Source: Pseudodesulfovibrio hydrargyri (GTDB lineage: Bacteria; Desulfobacterota; Desulfovibrionia; Desulfovibrionales; Desulfovibrionaceae). From it: DNA of 64,000 bases. Positions 17,092 to 26,573 of this stretch are shown in pieces. How positions within the stretch are numbered: the first letter of the stretch is position 1; each line of letters opens with the position of its first letter. Where the stretch lies: positions 2,137,590 through 2,201,589 of the forward strand of contig NZ_LKAQ01000004.1 in the NCBI RefSeq assembly GCF_001874525.1. The letters run 5' to 3'. The position numbers and the translations under genes were made by a program. The notes under the pieces are model-generated. The model was not told the origin of the DNA, did not search any database, and was given only the letters and a program-made list of their open reading frames with translations.

Positions 17092-20000
17092 GTGAGCAAC
17101 GGAAGGACCATCGGCAGGGCCGGACTGGTGGGCATGGTGGCCGTCTCCTGGATTTCCATTCTGGTCATCGGCGGGGCCTGGTTGTATTCCATGTTCGCCG
17201 ATTTCAAGGCCGACGCGGACCGTATCCGCGAAGAGCGCTACGAGGACCGGCGTAGCCTGGTCAGGGACGAGGTCCGGGACGCCGTGGAGTTGGTCGCGCG
17301 AATCAGGCGGGCCGCGGCCGAGGACCTGGCGCGCAAGCTCGAGTCCAAGATACGCGACGTCCGGGCCCTGAACGAGGTCCTGGGGCGGGACCTGGCCAAG
17401 GGGACCGACCCGACCATGCTGCGCGTCGCCACGGTGCGGCTCATGGCCGCCCTGGACCGCAGCGAGGCCCGGCTCTACGCCATTCGCGGCAACACCATCT
17501 ACCTTTTTTCACCCTTCCCGAAATGGGTCGACCGCGAGGACGCCCTGTCCCAGGTGGAGACCGAGCTCTCCGGCGTGACCAACGGGCAGCGCAAGCTGGC
17601 CCTCAAGGTGGCCGACGGCATGAGCCGGTACACCCTGCTGGTCAAGGTCAACGAGTTCGAGGCCCAGGGGCTGCGCGTGGTGGCCGGGGCCTGTCTCGAG
17701 ATGGCCGAGGAAGCGGTCAAGGAAGTGGCCCTGCGGCAGCTGGGGGACATTCGCTACACCAAGAACGGCTCCCTGTTCGGCGGGACCATGGAGGGCGAGT
17801 CCATTCTCGGCCCGGCCGTCGGCCAGAACATGTGGAACATCACCGACGCCAACGGCGTGAGGATCGTCCAGGAACTGATCAAGGCGGCCAAGCAGGGCGG
17901 CGGGTTCGTCACCTACGTCATGCCGCCGCTGGGCGGGCAGCGCAACGAGCCCAAAGTCAGCTACGCCGAGCCCATCCCGGACTGGGGCTGGTATATCGGC
18001 ACCGGGGCCTTCGTGGGCGACATCGAAGGGGTGGTCGAACTCAAGCGCAAGCAGCTCGAACAGCACATCCAGGACCGCGTCCTGCTCATCCTGTCCGGCA
18101 TGGCCCTGCTCAGCCTGCTGGCCCTGTACCTGTCCCGCCGCATGGCCCGGAACATCGAGACCAACGTGGCCTCCTTCACCAAGGTCTGGGAGCGGGCCAC
18201 CTCCGGGCAGGGCGAGATCGATGTGGCCTCCCTGGACTACGCCGAGTTCAAATCCCTGGCCGAGGCCGCCAACCGCATGGTCGCCGAGCGGCAGGCGGTG
18301 CAGGAGGCCCTGTCCGAGAGCCTGGAGCGGTTCAGCTCACTGGTCGCGAACATCCCGGGCGTCGTCTACCACACCGATTTCGAGAACGGCTGGGTCAACC
18401 GGTTCGTCAGCGGCACGGCCCTGGACGTGACCGGCTACCCGGCCGAGGAATTCATGGAGGGCGGCAGCCGGTCGTTCCTGTCCATCGTCCACCCCGAGGA
18501 CCGGGAGTGGGTGGAGCGCTCCCTGCGCCAAGGGCTGGAGCACCGCCAGACCTACCTGGCGGACTATCGGATCATCCGCCGCGACGGCGAGGTCCGCTGG
18601 ATGTCCGAACGCGGCCGGGTCCTGCACGACGACCAGGGCGAACCGGTTCGCATCGACGGCGTGGTCTTCGACGTGACCGACCGCAAGCACGCCGAGGAGG
18701 AGTACTACAACCACATTCATTTCCTGGAGACCCTCGACCGCATCGACCGGGCCATGCACAGTGGTTCCTCCACGGACGATATGCTCGCGGCCACCATGGA
18801 GGCCGTCCGCCTGGCCTTTGGCGCGGACCGGGCGTGGCTGGTGCACCCTTGCGACCCCGAGGCCGGCTCCTTCGTGGTCAAGGTGCTGCGGACCGACCCC
18901 GAATATGCGCTGGACAGCATGGAAGGCGGCAGAATGGCTTTGAGCGAGAAGACCCGACGGGATTTCCGGAACCTGCTCGAGAGCAACATCGCCATGGCCT
19001 TCGACCCGTCCACCGGGCTGCCCATGGACGACCTGCTGACCGAGCGGTACGGCGTTCGCTCCCAGCTGATGTTCGCCATCCGGCCGAACGTGGGCAGGCC
19101 CTGGTGCCTGGGGTTGCACCAGTGCCGCGACGCCCGCGTCTGGACCGACGAGGAAATCCGGCTGTTCACCGAAGCGGGCCGCCGCCTGTCGGACGGGCTC
19201 AACGTGTCCCTGATCCTGGACGAACTGACCGAGAGCGAGGAGCGATTCAGGACCTTCTCCGAACAGACCATGCTCGGCCTGTGCGTCCTGCAGGACGACC
19301 GGGTGACCTTTGTCAACAAGGCCGCGGCGGACATCCTCGAGGCCACGGTGGAGGAACTTCTGGCCCTGCCGCCCGGCGGTTTCCGCCGCTACCTGCACCC
19401 GGACGACAGCGATTTCGTCATGGACCAGGCCCGGCGCAAGCAGGCCGGGGAACCCGACGCGCTTCCGGCCTATACCTGGCGGGCGGTGACCGGCACGGGC
19501 CGGGTCAAATGGGTGGAGATCCACTCTAGGACCACCCGGGTCAACGGCGCGTTCGCCGACCTCGTCTCCCTGGTGGACATCACCACCCTGAAGCGGGCCG
19601 AGGAGGACCTGGAGGCGATCATCGCCGAACGCACCTCCGACCTGGCCCTCAAGGCCGAGGAGCTGAAACGGGCCAATGCCGAGCTGACCCGGCTCGACGA
19701 CCTCAAATCCTCCTTCCTGACCACCGTGTCCCACGCCATGCGCACGCCGCTGACCTCGGTGCTCGGATACGGGGCCCTGGCGCGCAGGGAGCTGGACCGG
19801 TCCGTGCACGGCGAGGGCAACGGCGAGAGCCTGCAGCGGGCCCTGGGCAACCTCGATGTCCAGGAGATCGAGGGCCGGCGGCTGAACCTGCTGGTCGATC
19901 AGTTCATGGAGCTGGCCGACATGGAGGCGGGCGGCGACCTGCGCACCGACGAGACCTATCCCGTGGACGAGACCATCCGGCGGGCCGTGGCGGACGCCCG

Positions 20001-20421
20001 GACGGTCTGCCGGGACCGCGCGGGCCTCGACGTGGTCCTGAAGATGGAGGACAAGCTGCCCGAACTCAACGTCTTGCCGGAACACCTCAAGCGGGTGCTC
20101 GGCCATCTCCTGGGCAACGCCTGCAATTTCACCAGCGACGGGAACATCACCGTGCGCGTGTCCAGCCCGGACGGCAAGGGGCTGGAAATGACCGTGTCCG
20201 ACACGGGCAAGGGCATCCCCCAGGCCGAACTGGAAGCGATCTTCAAGCCGTTCCACCAGGTGGAGACCGGCGACACGCTGGTGGACGAGATCAAGGGTGC
20301 GGGACTCGGGCTGGCCCTGTGCCGCATGGTCGTGGAAAAGCTGGGCGGCCGGGTCTGGGCCCGGTCCGGGGCGGGCGGGGGCGCTATATTTCACGTCGTC
20401 CTGCCCGGCGAGCGGGACTGA
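17092..20421 (+). CDS. Membrane sensor histidine kinase (Cache, PAS, GAF, PAS)
   Basis: 1109 residues from the GTG at 17092, which has GGGAG nine bases upstream; an ATG 14 codons later is the alternative. A first membrane span lies at about 15-35. It is followed by a periplasmic Cache-type sensor (with DITDANGVRIVQELI, FVTYVMPP and DWGWYIGTGAFVGDIE), a second span near 330-346, a HAMP-like linker, PAS, GAF, PAS, a coiled coil, HisKA (SHAMRTPLTSVLGYG, His at about 881) and HATPase_c ending GAGLGLALCRMVVEKLGG. It autophosphorylates in response to an extracytoplasmic ligand. The H-box reads HAMRTP instead of HELRTP. No response regulator is adjacent. Confidence 0.9.
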   Translation: MSNGRTIGRAGLVGMVAVSWISILVIGGAWLYSMFADFKADADRIREERYEDRRSLVRDEVRDAVELVARIRRAAAEDLARKLESKIRDVRALNEVLGRDLAKGTDPTMLRVATVRLMAALDRSEARLYAIRGNTIYLFSPFPKWVDREDALSQVETELSGVTNGQRKLALKVADGMSRYTLLVKVNEFEAQGLRVVAGACLEMAEEAVKEVALRQLGDIRYTKNGSLFGGTMEGESILGPAVGQNMWNITDANGVRIVQELIKAAKQGGGFVTYVMPPLGGQRNEPKVSYAEPIPDWGWYIGTGAFVGDIEGVVELKRKQLEQHIQDRVLLILSGMALLSLLALYLSRRMARNIETNVASFTKVWERATSGQGEIDVASLDYAEFKSLAEAANRMVAERQAVQEALSESLERFSSLVANIPGVVYHTDFENGWVNRFVSGTALDVTGYPAEEFMEGGSRSFLSIVHPEDREWVERSLRQGLEHRQTYLADYRIIRRDGEVRWMSERGRVLHDDQGEPVRIDGVVFDVTDRKHAEEEYYNHIHFLETLDRIDRAMHSGSSTDDMLAATMEAVRLAFGADRAWLVHPCDPEAGSFVVKVLRTDPEYALDSMEGGRMALSEKTRRDFRNLLESNIAMAFDPSTGLPMDDLLTERYGVRSQLMFAIRPNVGRPWCLGLHQCRDARVWTDEEIRLFTEAGRRLSDGLNVSLILDELTESEERFRTFSEQTMLGLCVLQDDRVTFVNKAAADILEATVEELLALPPGGFRRYLHPDDSDFVMDQARRKQAGEPDALPAYTWRAVTGTGRVKWVEIHSRTTRVNGAFADLVSLVDITTLKRAEEDLEAIIAERTSDLALKAEELKRANAELTRLDDLKSSFLTTVSHAMRTPLTSVLGYGALARRELDRSVHGEGNGESLQRALGNLDVQEIEGRRLNLLVDQFMELADMEAGGDLRTDETYPVDETIRRAVADARTVCRDRAGLDVVLKMEDKLPELNVLPEHLKRVLGHLLGNACNFTSDGNITVRVSSPDGKGLEMTVSDTGKGIPQAELEAIFKPFHQVETGDTLVDEIKGAGLGLALCRMVVEKLGGRVWARSGAGGGAIFHVVLPGERD

Positions 20422-20425
20422 CCGG

Positions 20426-22453
20426 TCAGCCGAGCTCCATGACCAGGTTGGACCACGGGTCCACACGTACCTCGGCCCCGGGCGGGACAACGATGGTCGA
20501 GGTGTATTCCGTGACGATGGCCGGGCCCGTGAACCGGTTGCCCGGCATGAGCGCCGAGCGCTCCAGGACGGCGGCGGTAACGGCCGCGCCGTCGAAGACC
20601 GCCCGCTGCGAGCCCAGCAGCGCCTCGGCCGCCACTTCCTCTCCGCGCGCTTCGCCCGGTTCGGGCTTCTTTCCGTCCGCGATTCCCCGGCTGCGCAGCC
20701 GGACGTTGACCACCTCCACGGGCTTGTCCGCGTTACGATAGCCGTAGCGCTTTTCGTGCAGGGCATGGAACCGCTCGGCCATGTCCGGGCCGAAGGGGAC
20801 CACGATCTCGAAGGACTGGCCCTGGTAGCGCATGTCCAGGAACCGCTCGTGGACCACCCGTTCTTCGGGCACGCCCTCGGCGGCCAGCTCGGCCAGCCCG
20901 TCCCGTTCCAGTTCGGCGAAGGAAGCCTCCATGGCCTGGCCGGAGAATTCGCCGGCCGGACGCATGACCGTGCGCGAGTAGTCCTTGACCACGTCGGCCA
21001 TGAGCATGCCCGTGGCCGAAAGGATGCCGGGATCGACGGGCACCAGAACTTTGGGCATGCCCAGCAGGCGGGCCAGTTCGGCGCAGTGCAGACCGCCCGC
21101 CCCGCCGAAGGAGAGCAGGGTGAATTCGCGCGGATCGAACCCCTTTTCCACGGAGATGACCCGGATGGCCCGCTCCATGTTGGCGTTGGCCACGGCCAGG
21201 ACGCCCTCGGCCAGCTCGGCGGGCCCTAGGCCCAGTTCCACGGCCAGCCGCTCGATGCCCTTGCGGGCGCCGTCCGCGTCCAGACGCATGCCCCCGCCCA
21301 GAAAACGCCCGGGCACGATGCGCCCGAGGTACAGGTTGGCGTCGGTCACGGTGACCCGTTCGCCGCCCCGGCCGTAGCAGATGGGGCCGGGGTCCGCGCC
21401 GGCGCTCTCCGGGCCCACGGCCAGGGAGCCGCCGGGATCCCTGGAGGCGATGGACCCGCCGCCCGCGCCCACGGTGTGGATGTCGATCATGGGCACTTTG
21501 ACCGGATAACCGGAGATGCTCGACTCCATGGTCAGGGGCAGGCCGCCGTCCATGAGGCTGACGTCGGTGCTGGTGCCGCCCATGTCGAAGGTGATCAATT
21601 GGTCGAACCCGGCGGCGCGGCCCAGGGCCAGCGCGCCCACCGCGCCCCCGGCCGGGCCGGACAGGATGGTGCGCACCGACTCGCGCATGGCCGTGTCCGC
21701 CGAGATGGACCCGCCGTTGGACTGCATGATGCGCAGGCCCGCGCCGCGCCCGTTCCCTTGTCCGCTCCCGGAGCCGATGCCCCGCCGCAGGTCGGTCAGG
21801 TAGCGGGTCATGATCGGCGAGACGTAGGCGTTGACCACCGTGGTCGAGGTCCGCTCGAACTCGCGGAATTCGGCCAGGATATCGCTCGACAGGGACACAG
21901 GCAGTCCGAGTCCGCGGAGCATTTCGCCCATGCGCCGCTCGTGGGCCGGGTCGAGGAAGGAGAACAGGAAGCAGACGGCCACGGATTGCGCGCCCGAGGC
22001 CTTGATCCGATCCACCACCCGTTTGGCCTCGGTCTCGTCGAACGGGACCAGTGTTTCGCCCTCGGCGGTGATCCGGCCGGGCACGCCGAAGCGCAGGCTC
22101 GCGGGCACGATGTGCGCCCGGCGCCGGTAGTGCAGGTCGTAGAGGGCGGCGCGGTTCTGGCGGCCGATTTCGATGACGTCGGTGAATCCGTCGTTGGTCA
22201 CCAGGGCCGTGACCACGCCCTTGCGCTCCAGGATGGCGTTGGTGGCCACGGTGGAGCCGTGGACCACGGCCAGGTCTGCCTCGCCCAGGCGCGCGCCGGG
22301 CAGGCGCAGGGCGAGGATGCGGCGCAGGCCGGACAGGACGGCCTCGGCCGGGTTGCGCGGCGTGGACAGGGTCTTGTACGTGCCGGAGTCCGGGCCGTGG
22401 ACATAGGTGAAGTCGGTGAAGGTGCCGCCGGTGTCGACGCCGATGGTGAGCAT
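20426..22453 (-). CDS. hyuA: HyuA-type hydantoinase/oxoprolinase A subunit
   Basis: 675 residues with GGGAGG before the ATG. The ASKHA-fold N-terminus IGVDTGGTFTDF, VVHGSTVATNAILERKG and the middle FDMGGTSTDVSLMDGG block identify the HyuA (ATP-dependent N-methylhydantoinase / 5-oxoprolinase alpha) family. These enzymes open hydantoin or oxoproline rings with ATP, normally with a HyuB partner. No hyuB is next to it: the gene is convergent with the kinase (4-base gap) and followed by a STAS-like gene upstream. It may act with a distant HyuB or belong to an acetone-carboxylase-like or other ASKHA branch. Substrate not predictable. Confidence 0.85.
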   Translation of the reverse strand: MLTIGVDTGGTFTDFTYVHGPDSGTYKTLSTPRNPAEAVLSGLRRILALRLPGARLGEADLAVVHGSTVATNAILERKGVVTALVTNDGFTDVIEIGRQNRAALYDLHYRRRAHIVPASLRFGVPGRITAEGETLVPFDETEAKRVVDRIKASGAQSVAVCFLFSFLDPAHERRMGEMLRGLGLPVSLSSDILAEFREFERTSTTVVNAYVSPIMTRYLTDLRRGIGSGSGQGNGRGAGLRIMQSNGGSISADTAMRESVRTILSGPAGGAVGALALGRAAGFDQLITFDMGGTSTDVSLMDGGLPLTMESSISGYPVKVPMIDIHTVGAGGGSIASRDPGGSLAVGPESAGADPGPICYGRGGERVTVTDANLYLGRIVPGRFLGGGMRLDADGARKGIERLAVELGLGPAELAEGVLAVANANMERAIRVISVEKGFDPREFTLLSFGGAGGLHCAELARLLGMPKVLVPVDPGILSATGMLMADVVKDYSRTVMRPAGEFSGQAMEASFAELERDGLAELAAEGVPEERVVHERFLDMRYQGQSFEIVVPFGPDMAERFHALHEKRYGYRNADKPVEVVNVRLRSRGIADGKKPEPGEARGEEVAAEALLGSQRAVFDGAAVTAAVLERSALMPGNRFTGPAIVTEYTSTIVVPPGAEVRVDPWSNLVMELG

Positions 22454-22518
22454 GGAGCCTCCCGCGAAAGGTGAAGGGGCGAGGATACAGGAATCGGGCG
22501 CGGTCCGCCAGGACCGGG

Positions 22519-22893
22519 TCAGGAGGCCAGAAGCCAGGCCAGGGCCTTGTCCGGGGCGGTGAAGACCCGGTAGACGATGCTCCGGTTGGCCGCGATGGTC
22601 TCGAACAGGCGGTGCCGGTCCAGGTCCTCGGTCCGGCAGACCACCGCGATGCGCAGACCGAGCTGCGGAAAATCCTTGCGCACGCCGATCTCGGCCACTT
22701 CCCGCAAGTCGTAATAATCCAGGCTGAAACGGGCATCCACATAGTCCAGGAGCACCCGCCGCAGCCCGAGCCGGACGGCCTCGGGCCGGAATACCGTCGT
22801 ATAGCTTACGACGTCTTCGACGGTCCGGACCTCGCCCGCGACCTTGACCAGAAGGTGGTCGGCGTTGGGTGTTATGGATACCTTGACTGCCAT
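22519..22893 (-). CDS. STAS/SpoIIAA-like protein A
   Basis: 124 residues; start at the ATG with GGGAG upstream (22893), not the longer frame. It has an alternating beta/alpha pattern, VSITPNADHLLVKVAGEV, RRVLLDYVDARFSLDYYDL, LRIAVVCR, and ends RSIVYRVFTAPDKALAWL. It is paralogous to the gene at 26126-26497, which ends RSLSYRVFDREEDAVAWL. Fold resembles STAS/SpoIIAA-like cytoplasmic proteins. Function unknown. Divergent from the metallo-hydrolase gene across an AT-rich promoter-like gap. Confidence 0.75.
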   Translation of the reverse strand: MAVKVSITPNADHLLVKVAGEVRTVEDVVSYTTVFRPEAVRLGLRRVLLDYVDARFSLDYYDLREVAEIGVRKDFPQLGLRIAVVCRTEDLDRHRLFETIAANRSIVYRVFTAPDKALAWLLAS

Positions 22894-23003
22894 CGGCACT
22901 CCCTTATTTATAGCATATATATCGCGCCCACTCCCGTGTGGCAAGATTGGGGACAGGGCGTCCGGTTTGTGCTAACCCGGAGAAAAAAGGAGCGGGCGAG
23001 CCC

Positions 23004-23729
23004 ATGCACTGCGACATCACCTACATCCACCACAGCGCCTTTGTCCTGCGCACGGACAGGCGCGCCTATCTCTTCGACTACCCCGAGAACGAACACCTGC
23101 CCCGGGGGGCGGACGACCTGGTCCGCCGGACCGTGGCCGGGACCGACCTGACCGTGTTCATCTCCCACGGCCACGCCGACCACCTGAACGGCGATCTCGC
23201 CTCGGTGACCGGTACGGCGACCCAGGTGCGCTACGTGATCTCGGACGACGTGGAGGAGCTCAGGCCCGAGGCCGTGCCCGGCAACGGCCAGGTGCTCATG
23301 GTCGAGCCGGACGAGACCTACGGCTTCGGCGGCATGGTCATCGAGACCCTTACCTCCAACGACCAGGGCGTGGCCTTCCTGGTGGAGGACGGATGCTTCC
23401 GTTTTTACTACGGCGGCGACCTGGCAGAGTGGATATGGCCCGGCGCGTCCCCGGCCGAGGCGGAGTTCACGGCAAGATTCTTCAAGGCGGCCATGGAGCG
23501 GGCCCGCGATTTCAAGCCGCTGGTGGCCTTTGCCAACACGGATCCCAGGCTGGACAACCTGGCCGGAGGCGAAGCGGCCTGCCGGATCATCGGCGCGCCC
23601 GTATTCGTGCCCATGCACACCTTTGGCGACATCTCGGTTCCGGCCGCCCTGGCCCGGCGCGTGGAAGGGCAACCGTCCCGGCTCTTCCAGTACGCCCGTA
23701 TGGGCGATGTGGAGTCATTCTCTTTTTAG
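23004..23729 (+). CDS. Metallo-beta-lactamase-fold hydrolase
   Basis: 241 residues. The metal motif SHGHADHLNGD lies at about residues 54-64, with later ligands in YYGGDLAEW and VPMHTFGD. The layout resembles UlaG-like or short MBL hydrolases with an ITYIHHSAFVLRT start. AAGGAG lies 13 bases upstream. Substrate unknown. It is followed after 69 bases by the MscS channel gene. Confidence 0.85.
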   Translation: MHCDITYIHHSAFVLRTDRRAYLFDYPENEHLPRGADDLVRRTVAGTDLTVFISHGHADHLNGDLASVTGTATQVRYVISDDVEELRPEAVPGNGQVLMVEPDETYGFGGMVIETLTSNDQGVAFLVEDGCFRFYYGGDLAEWIWPGASPAEAEFTARFFKAAMERARDFKPLVAFANTDPRLDNLAGGEAACRIIGAPVFVPMHTFGDISVPAALARRVEGQPSRLFQYARMGDVESFSF

Positions 23730-23798
23730 TTTACAAGTATTTATTGAGCTTGTTACAGATTGCGCATAATGCGTCAGTCAACTTTTCCCGGGGGCCTC

Positions 23799-26084
23799 AT
23801 GTCGAAGCGAGCCGTGTCCGTGGCCATATTCCTGTGTCTGGTCTGCCACCTGGCCGCGCCCTTGGCCGCCCTCGGGGCGTCCCCGGCCTCCCTGGCCGCC
23901 GTGACCGGCGGGTCCGGCAAGGCCAAGAAGACGGTCATCCCGCCCGACGCCACCCCCGGCCAGCTGAACGAGATCCTGGCCTCCATGAGCGACCAGCAGG
24001 TCCGCCGCCTGCTCATCGAGGAACTGCGCAAGGACGCGGTTCCCCCGGCGACCGACAAGGGACCCGGGGGCGTGGCCGGGGCCATAGTCCATGCCCGGCA
24101 GTTCGTCCAGAAGGTCCGGGAACGGTTCGCCTACCTCTTTTCCGGCGCGGCCCAGGCCCCGACGCTGCTGCCCGAGGCCTTCCGCGAGTCCGTGACCGGC
24201 GCGGGCGTGCACCCGCCCGGGGAGCTCGGCCTGGGGCTGCTCGCGGTCACGGTCCTGTGGTTCCTGTCTCGCTGGTTCGTGGCCCGCCGTCTGGCCGGGC
24301 TGCGCAGGCGCATCGAGGACGTGGACCCGGGCGCGTCCCTGCCGGTCAAGGCGGGACGGCTGCTGGTCCGGTCGTTCTTCGACGTGCTCGCCGTGGCCTG
24401 CGTGGCCCTGATCACCCTGATCCCGTACCTGCTCATCTTCAACGAGCCCGCCAAGGGCCGTCCGGTCATCTTCGTCTGGCTGGCCGCCATGCTCATCGTG
24501 GAGGTGGTTCGGCTGGCCGCGCGTTTCGTTCTGGCCCCGGCAATGGGGGCCATCCGCTTCCTGCCGCTTTCGGACAACGCGGCCCGCTACCTGTACAAGT
24601 GGATCGTGCGCGTGGCTTGGGTGGTGGCCGTGGGCATCCTGGCCAGCTCCCTGGTGGGCATGACCCGGGGCAGCGAGCTGGTCTTCCTGCTCATCGTGTC
24701 CGCCACCGGCTTCGTCGTGGCGGCCACGGTCAGTCTGCTGGCCCTGTGGAACAAGCGGCCGGTGGCCGAGGCCATCCGCCGGGCCGTGCCGCCCCGCAGC
24801 CTGCGCTTCCAGTTGGCCGGGGCGTGGCATGTGGGCGTCATCGTCTATGCCCTGGGTTTCTGGTTCTTCTGGGTGGCCGCCATGCTGGTCTTCGGCAATC
24901 ACGCCATGCTCACCGGCATCTACACCTTGCTCCTGGTCCCGGCTTACCTGCTGGTGGACTGGGGCTGCCAGAGGTTGGTCGGCTTTGCCGCCGGGCTGGC
25001 CGAAACGCCCCTGGACGACATGGGCGGGCAGACCGTGGTCGAGGGCGTGCCCGACATCAGCCGGTTCCAGCATTTCCTGTCCGTGGGCTTCCGGGTCCTG
25101 GTCCTGGCCGGGGCCGCGTTTTTGCTGCTCCGCATCTGGGGCATCGACCTGGCTCTGGGCGAGGCCACGGTGGGCGCGGGGATCGACATCCTGCTGACAC
25201 TGGTTTTGGCCTATATTTTTTGGGTGTTCATCTCGAACTACATCGAGCGGCGGCTCAAGGCCAAGACCGAGCCGGGCGAGGAGCACGGGGACGGCGAGGG
25301 CGGCGGCGGGCCGGGAGGCGACCGGTTCTCGACCCTGCTCCAGCTGGTCAAGAAATTCATTTTCGCGGGGCTGTCCGTGGTCACCGTGCTGATTATCCTC
25401 TCTTCCCTGGGCGTGGACATCGGCCCGCTCATCGCGGGCGCGTCGGTCTTCGGCATCGCCATAGGCTTCGGGGCCCAGACCCTGGTCAAGGATATCATCT
25501 CCGGCATCTTCTTCCTCATGGACGACGCCTTCAGGGTGGGCGACTACATCATCGTGGGCAACGCCATGGGCACGGTGGAGGAGATTTCGGTGCGCTCCTT
25601 CAAGCTTCGGCACCACCTGGGCCCGCTGTACACCATCCCGTTCGGGTCCATCAAAGAGGTCCAGAACATGACCCGCGACTGGGCGGTCATGAAGCTGCAA
25701 TACCTGGTGCCGTTCGACACGGACATCCATGAGATCAAGAAGATCATCAAGAAGATCAACAAGGAGATCCGGGCGGTGCCCGAGCTCAACGAGTTCATGC
25801 TGTCCGACATCAAGAGCCAGGGCGTCAAAGCCATGGAGCAGTACGGCATGCGCATGCGGGTCAAGTTCATGACCAAACCCGGCGGGCAGTTCACCCTGCG
25901 CAAGCTGGTCCTGGCCAAGATGCGCAAGTACTTCGCCGAGGCGGGCATCGAGTTCGCCAAGCCGCGCGTGTCCGTGCACATCCCCGAGCGGGAGCGTCTG
26001 ACCCCGGAGGGGGAAGCCCACGTGGCGGCGGCCGCCTCGCAGATCGTGGCCGAGGAACAGTCGGGCAAAAAGAAGAAACATTAG
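23799..26084 (+). CDS. Large MscS-family mechanosensitive channel
   Basis: 761 residues. N-terminal signal peptide (MSKRAVSVAIFLCLVCHLAAP...), a periplasmic region, then about ten hydrophobic spans. The last is the pore-lining TM3 with Ala/Gly packing (LIAGASVFGIAIGFGAQTLVKDIISGIFFLMDD, split here only for description) followed by the beta domain DYIIVGNAMGTVEEIS. The C-terminus is Lys-rich. It would open under membrane tension to release solutes on osmotic downshock. It is longer than the 286-residue MscS and comparable to the MscM/MscK-type multi-span channels, though shorter than MscK. Confidence 0.9.
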   Translation: MSKRAVSVAIFLCLVCHLAAPLAALGASPASLAAVTGGSGKAKKTVIPPDATPGQLNEILASMSDQQVRRLLIEELRKDAVPPATDKGPGGVAGAIVHARQFVQKVRERFAYLFSGAAQAPTLLPEAFRESVTGAGVHPPGELGLGLLAVTVLWFLSRWFVARRLAGLRRRIEDVDPGASLPVKAGRLLVRSFFDVLAVACVALITLIPYLLIFNEPAKGRPVIFVWLAAMLIVEVVRLAARFVLAPAMGAIRFLPLSDNAARYLYKWIVRVAWVVAVGILASSLVGMTRGSELVFLLIVSATGFVVAATVSLLALWNKRPVAEAIRRAVPPRSLRFQLAGAWHVGVIVYALGFWFFWVAAMLVFGNHAMLTGIYTLLLVPAYLLVDWGCQRLVGFAAGLAETPLDDMGGQTVVEGVPDISRFQHFLSVGFRVLVLAGAAFLLLRIWGIDLALGEATVGAGIDILLTLVLAYIFWVFISNYIERRLKAKTEPGEEHGDGEGGGGPGGDRFSTLLQLVKKFIFAGLSVVTVLIILSSLGVDIGPLIAGASVFGIAIGFGAQTLVKDIISGIFFLMDDAFRVGDYIIVGNAMGTVEEISVRSFKLRHHLGPLYTIPFGSIKEVQNMTRDWAVMKLQYLVPFDTDIHEIKKIIKKINKEIRAVPELNEFMLSDIKSQGVKAMEQYGMRMRVKFMTKPGGQFTLRKLVLAKMRKYFAEAGIEFAKPRVSVHIPERERLTPEGEAHVAAAASQIVAEEQSGKKKKH

Positions 26085-26125
26085 CAGGGCGGGCCGGGGC
26101 GGCCCCGGCCTGCGGACGGAGCAAC

Positions 26126-26497
26126 ATGGCGTTCGACCTGTCGTTCGAAACCCGCGCCGGTTACATCGTCGGCGTCGTCACCGGGGTAATCGACACTCCG
26201 GAGCAACTGCTGCGCAAGATCCGGACCATGATCCACAAGGCGCTGGACTCCAACGTCACCCGGTTTCTCATGGACGAACGCGGCCTGGAGCTGCGCCTGG
26301 AGGCCCACGACATCATCGAGGTGGCCAACCGGCTGGAGGAGAAGAACGTCCAGTCCCTGGGCGGACGGTCCGCCTGCCTGTGCAACCCAGGCTTCGTCGA
26401 GCTGTACCGGGCCTGTGAGACCATCTACCACAACCGTTCCCTGAGCTACCGGGTGTTCGACCGCGAAGAGGACGCCGTGGCCTGGCTGACGCGCTGA
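26126..26497 (+). CDS. STAS/SpoIIAA-like protein B
   Basis: 123 residues, same fold pattern as the product of 22519-22893: FETRAGYIVGVVTGVIDTPEQ, RFLMDERGLELRLEAHD and a C-terminal RSLSYRVFDREEDAVAWL. It follows the MscS gene by 41 bases on the same strand and may be cotranscribed. Function unknown. The pair flank the MBL and MscS genes in opposite orientation. Confidence 0.75.
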   Translation: MAFDLSFETRAGYIVGVVTGVIDTPEQLLRKIRTMIHKALDSNVTRFLMDERGLELRLEAHDIIEVANRLEEKNVQSLGGRSACLCNPGFVELYRACETIYHNRSLSYRVFDREEDAVAWLTR

Positions 26498-26573
26498 TCA
26501 CGTCTTTTCTTGTGGCCGCTTTCGGGTTAGGGTGCCCCATCGTCATCGACCACCTCGACCAGGAGCCCAGCCT

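Noticed and set aside
17509..22742. Long open frames antisense to the large kinase and to hyuA.
   Set aside because: They are mirror frames of GC-rich genes, with arginine/glycine/proline-rich translations, no ribosome sites and no conserved domain.
23760..23798. Earlier start for the MscS gene.
   Set aside because: The signal peptide begins at the ATG at 23799, which has a GGGGG stretch just upstream; the earlier codons add non-conserved residues.
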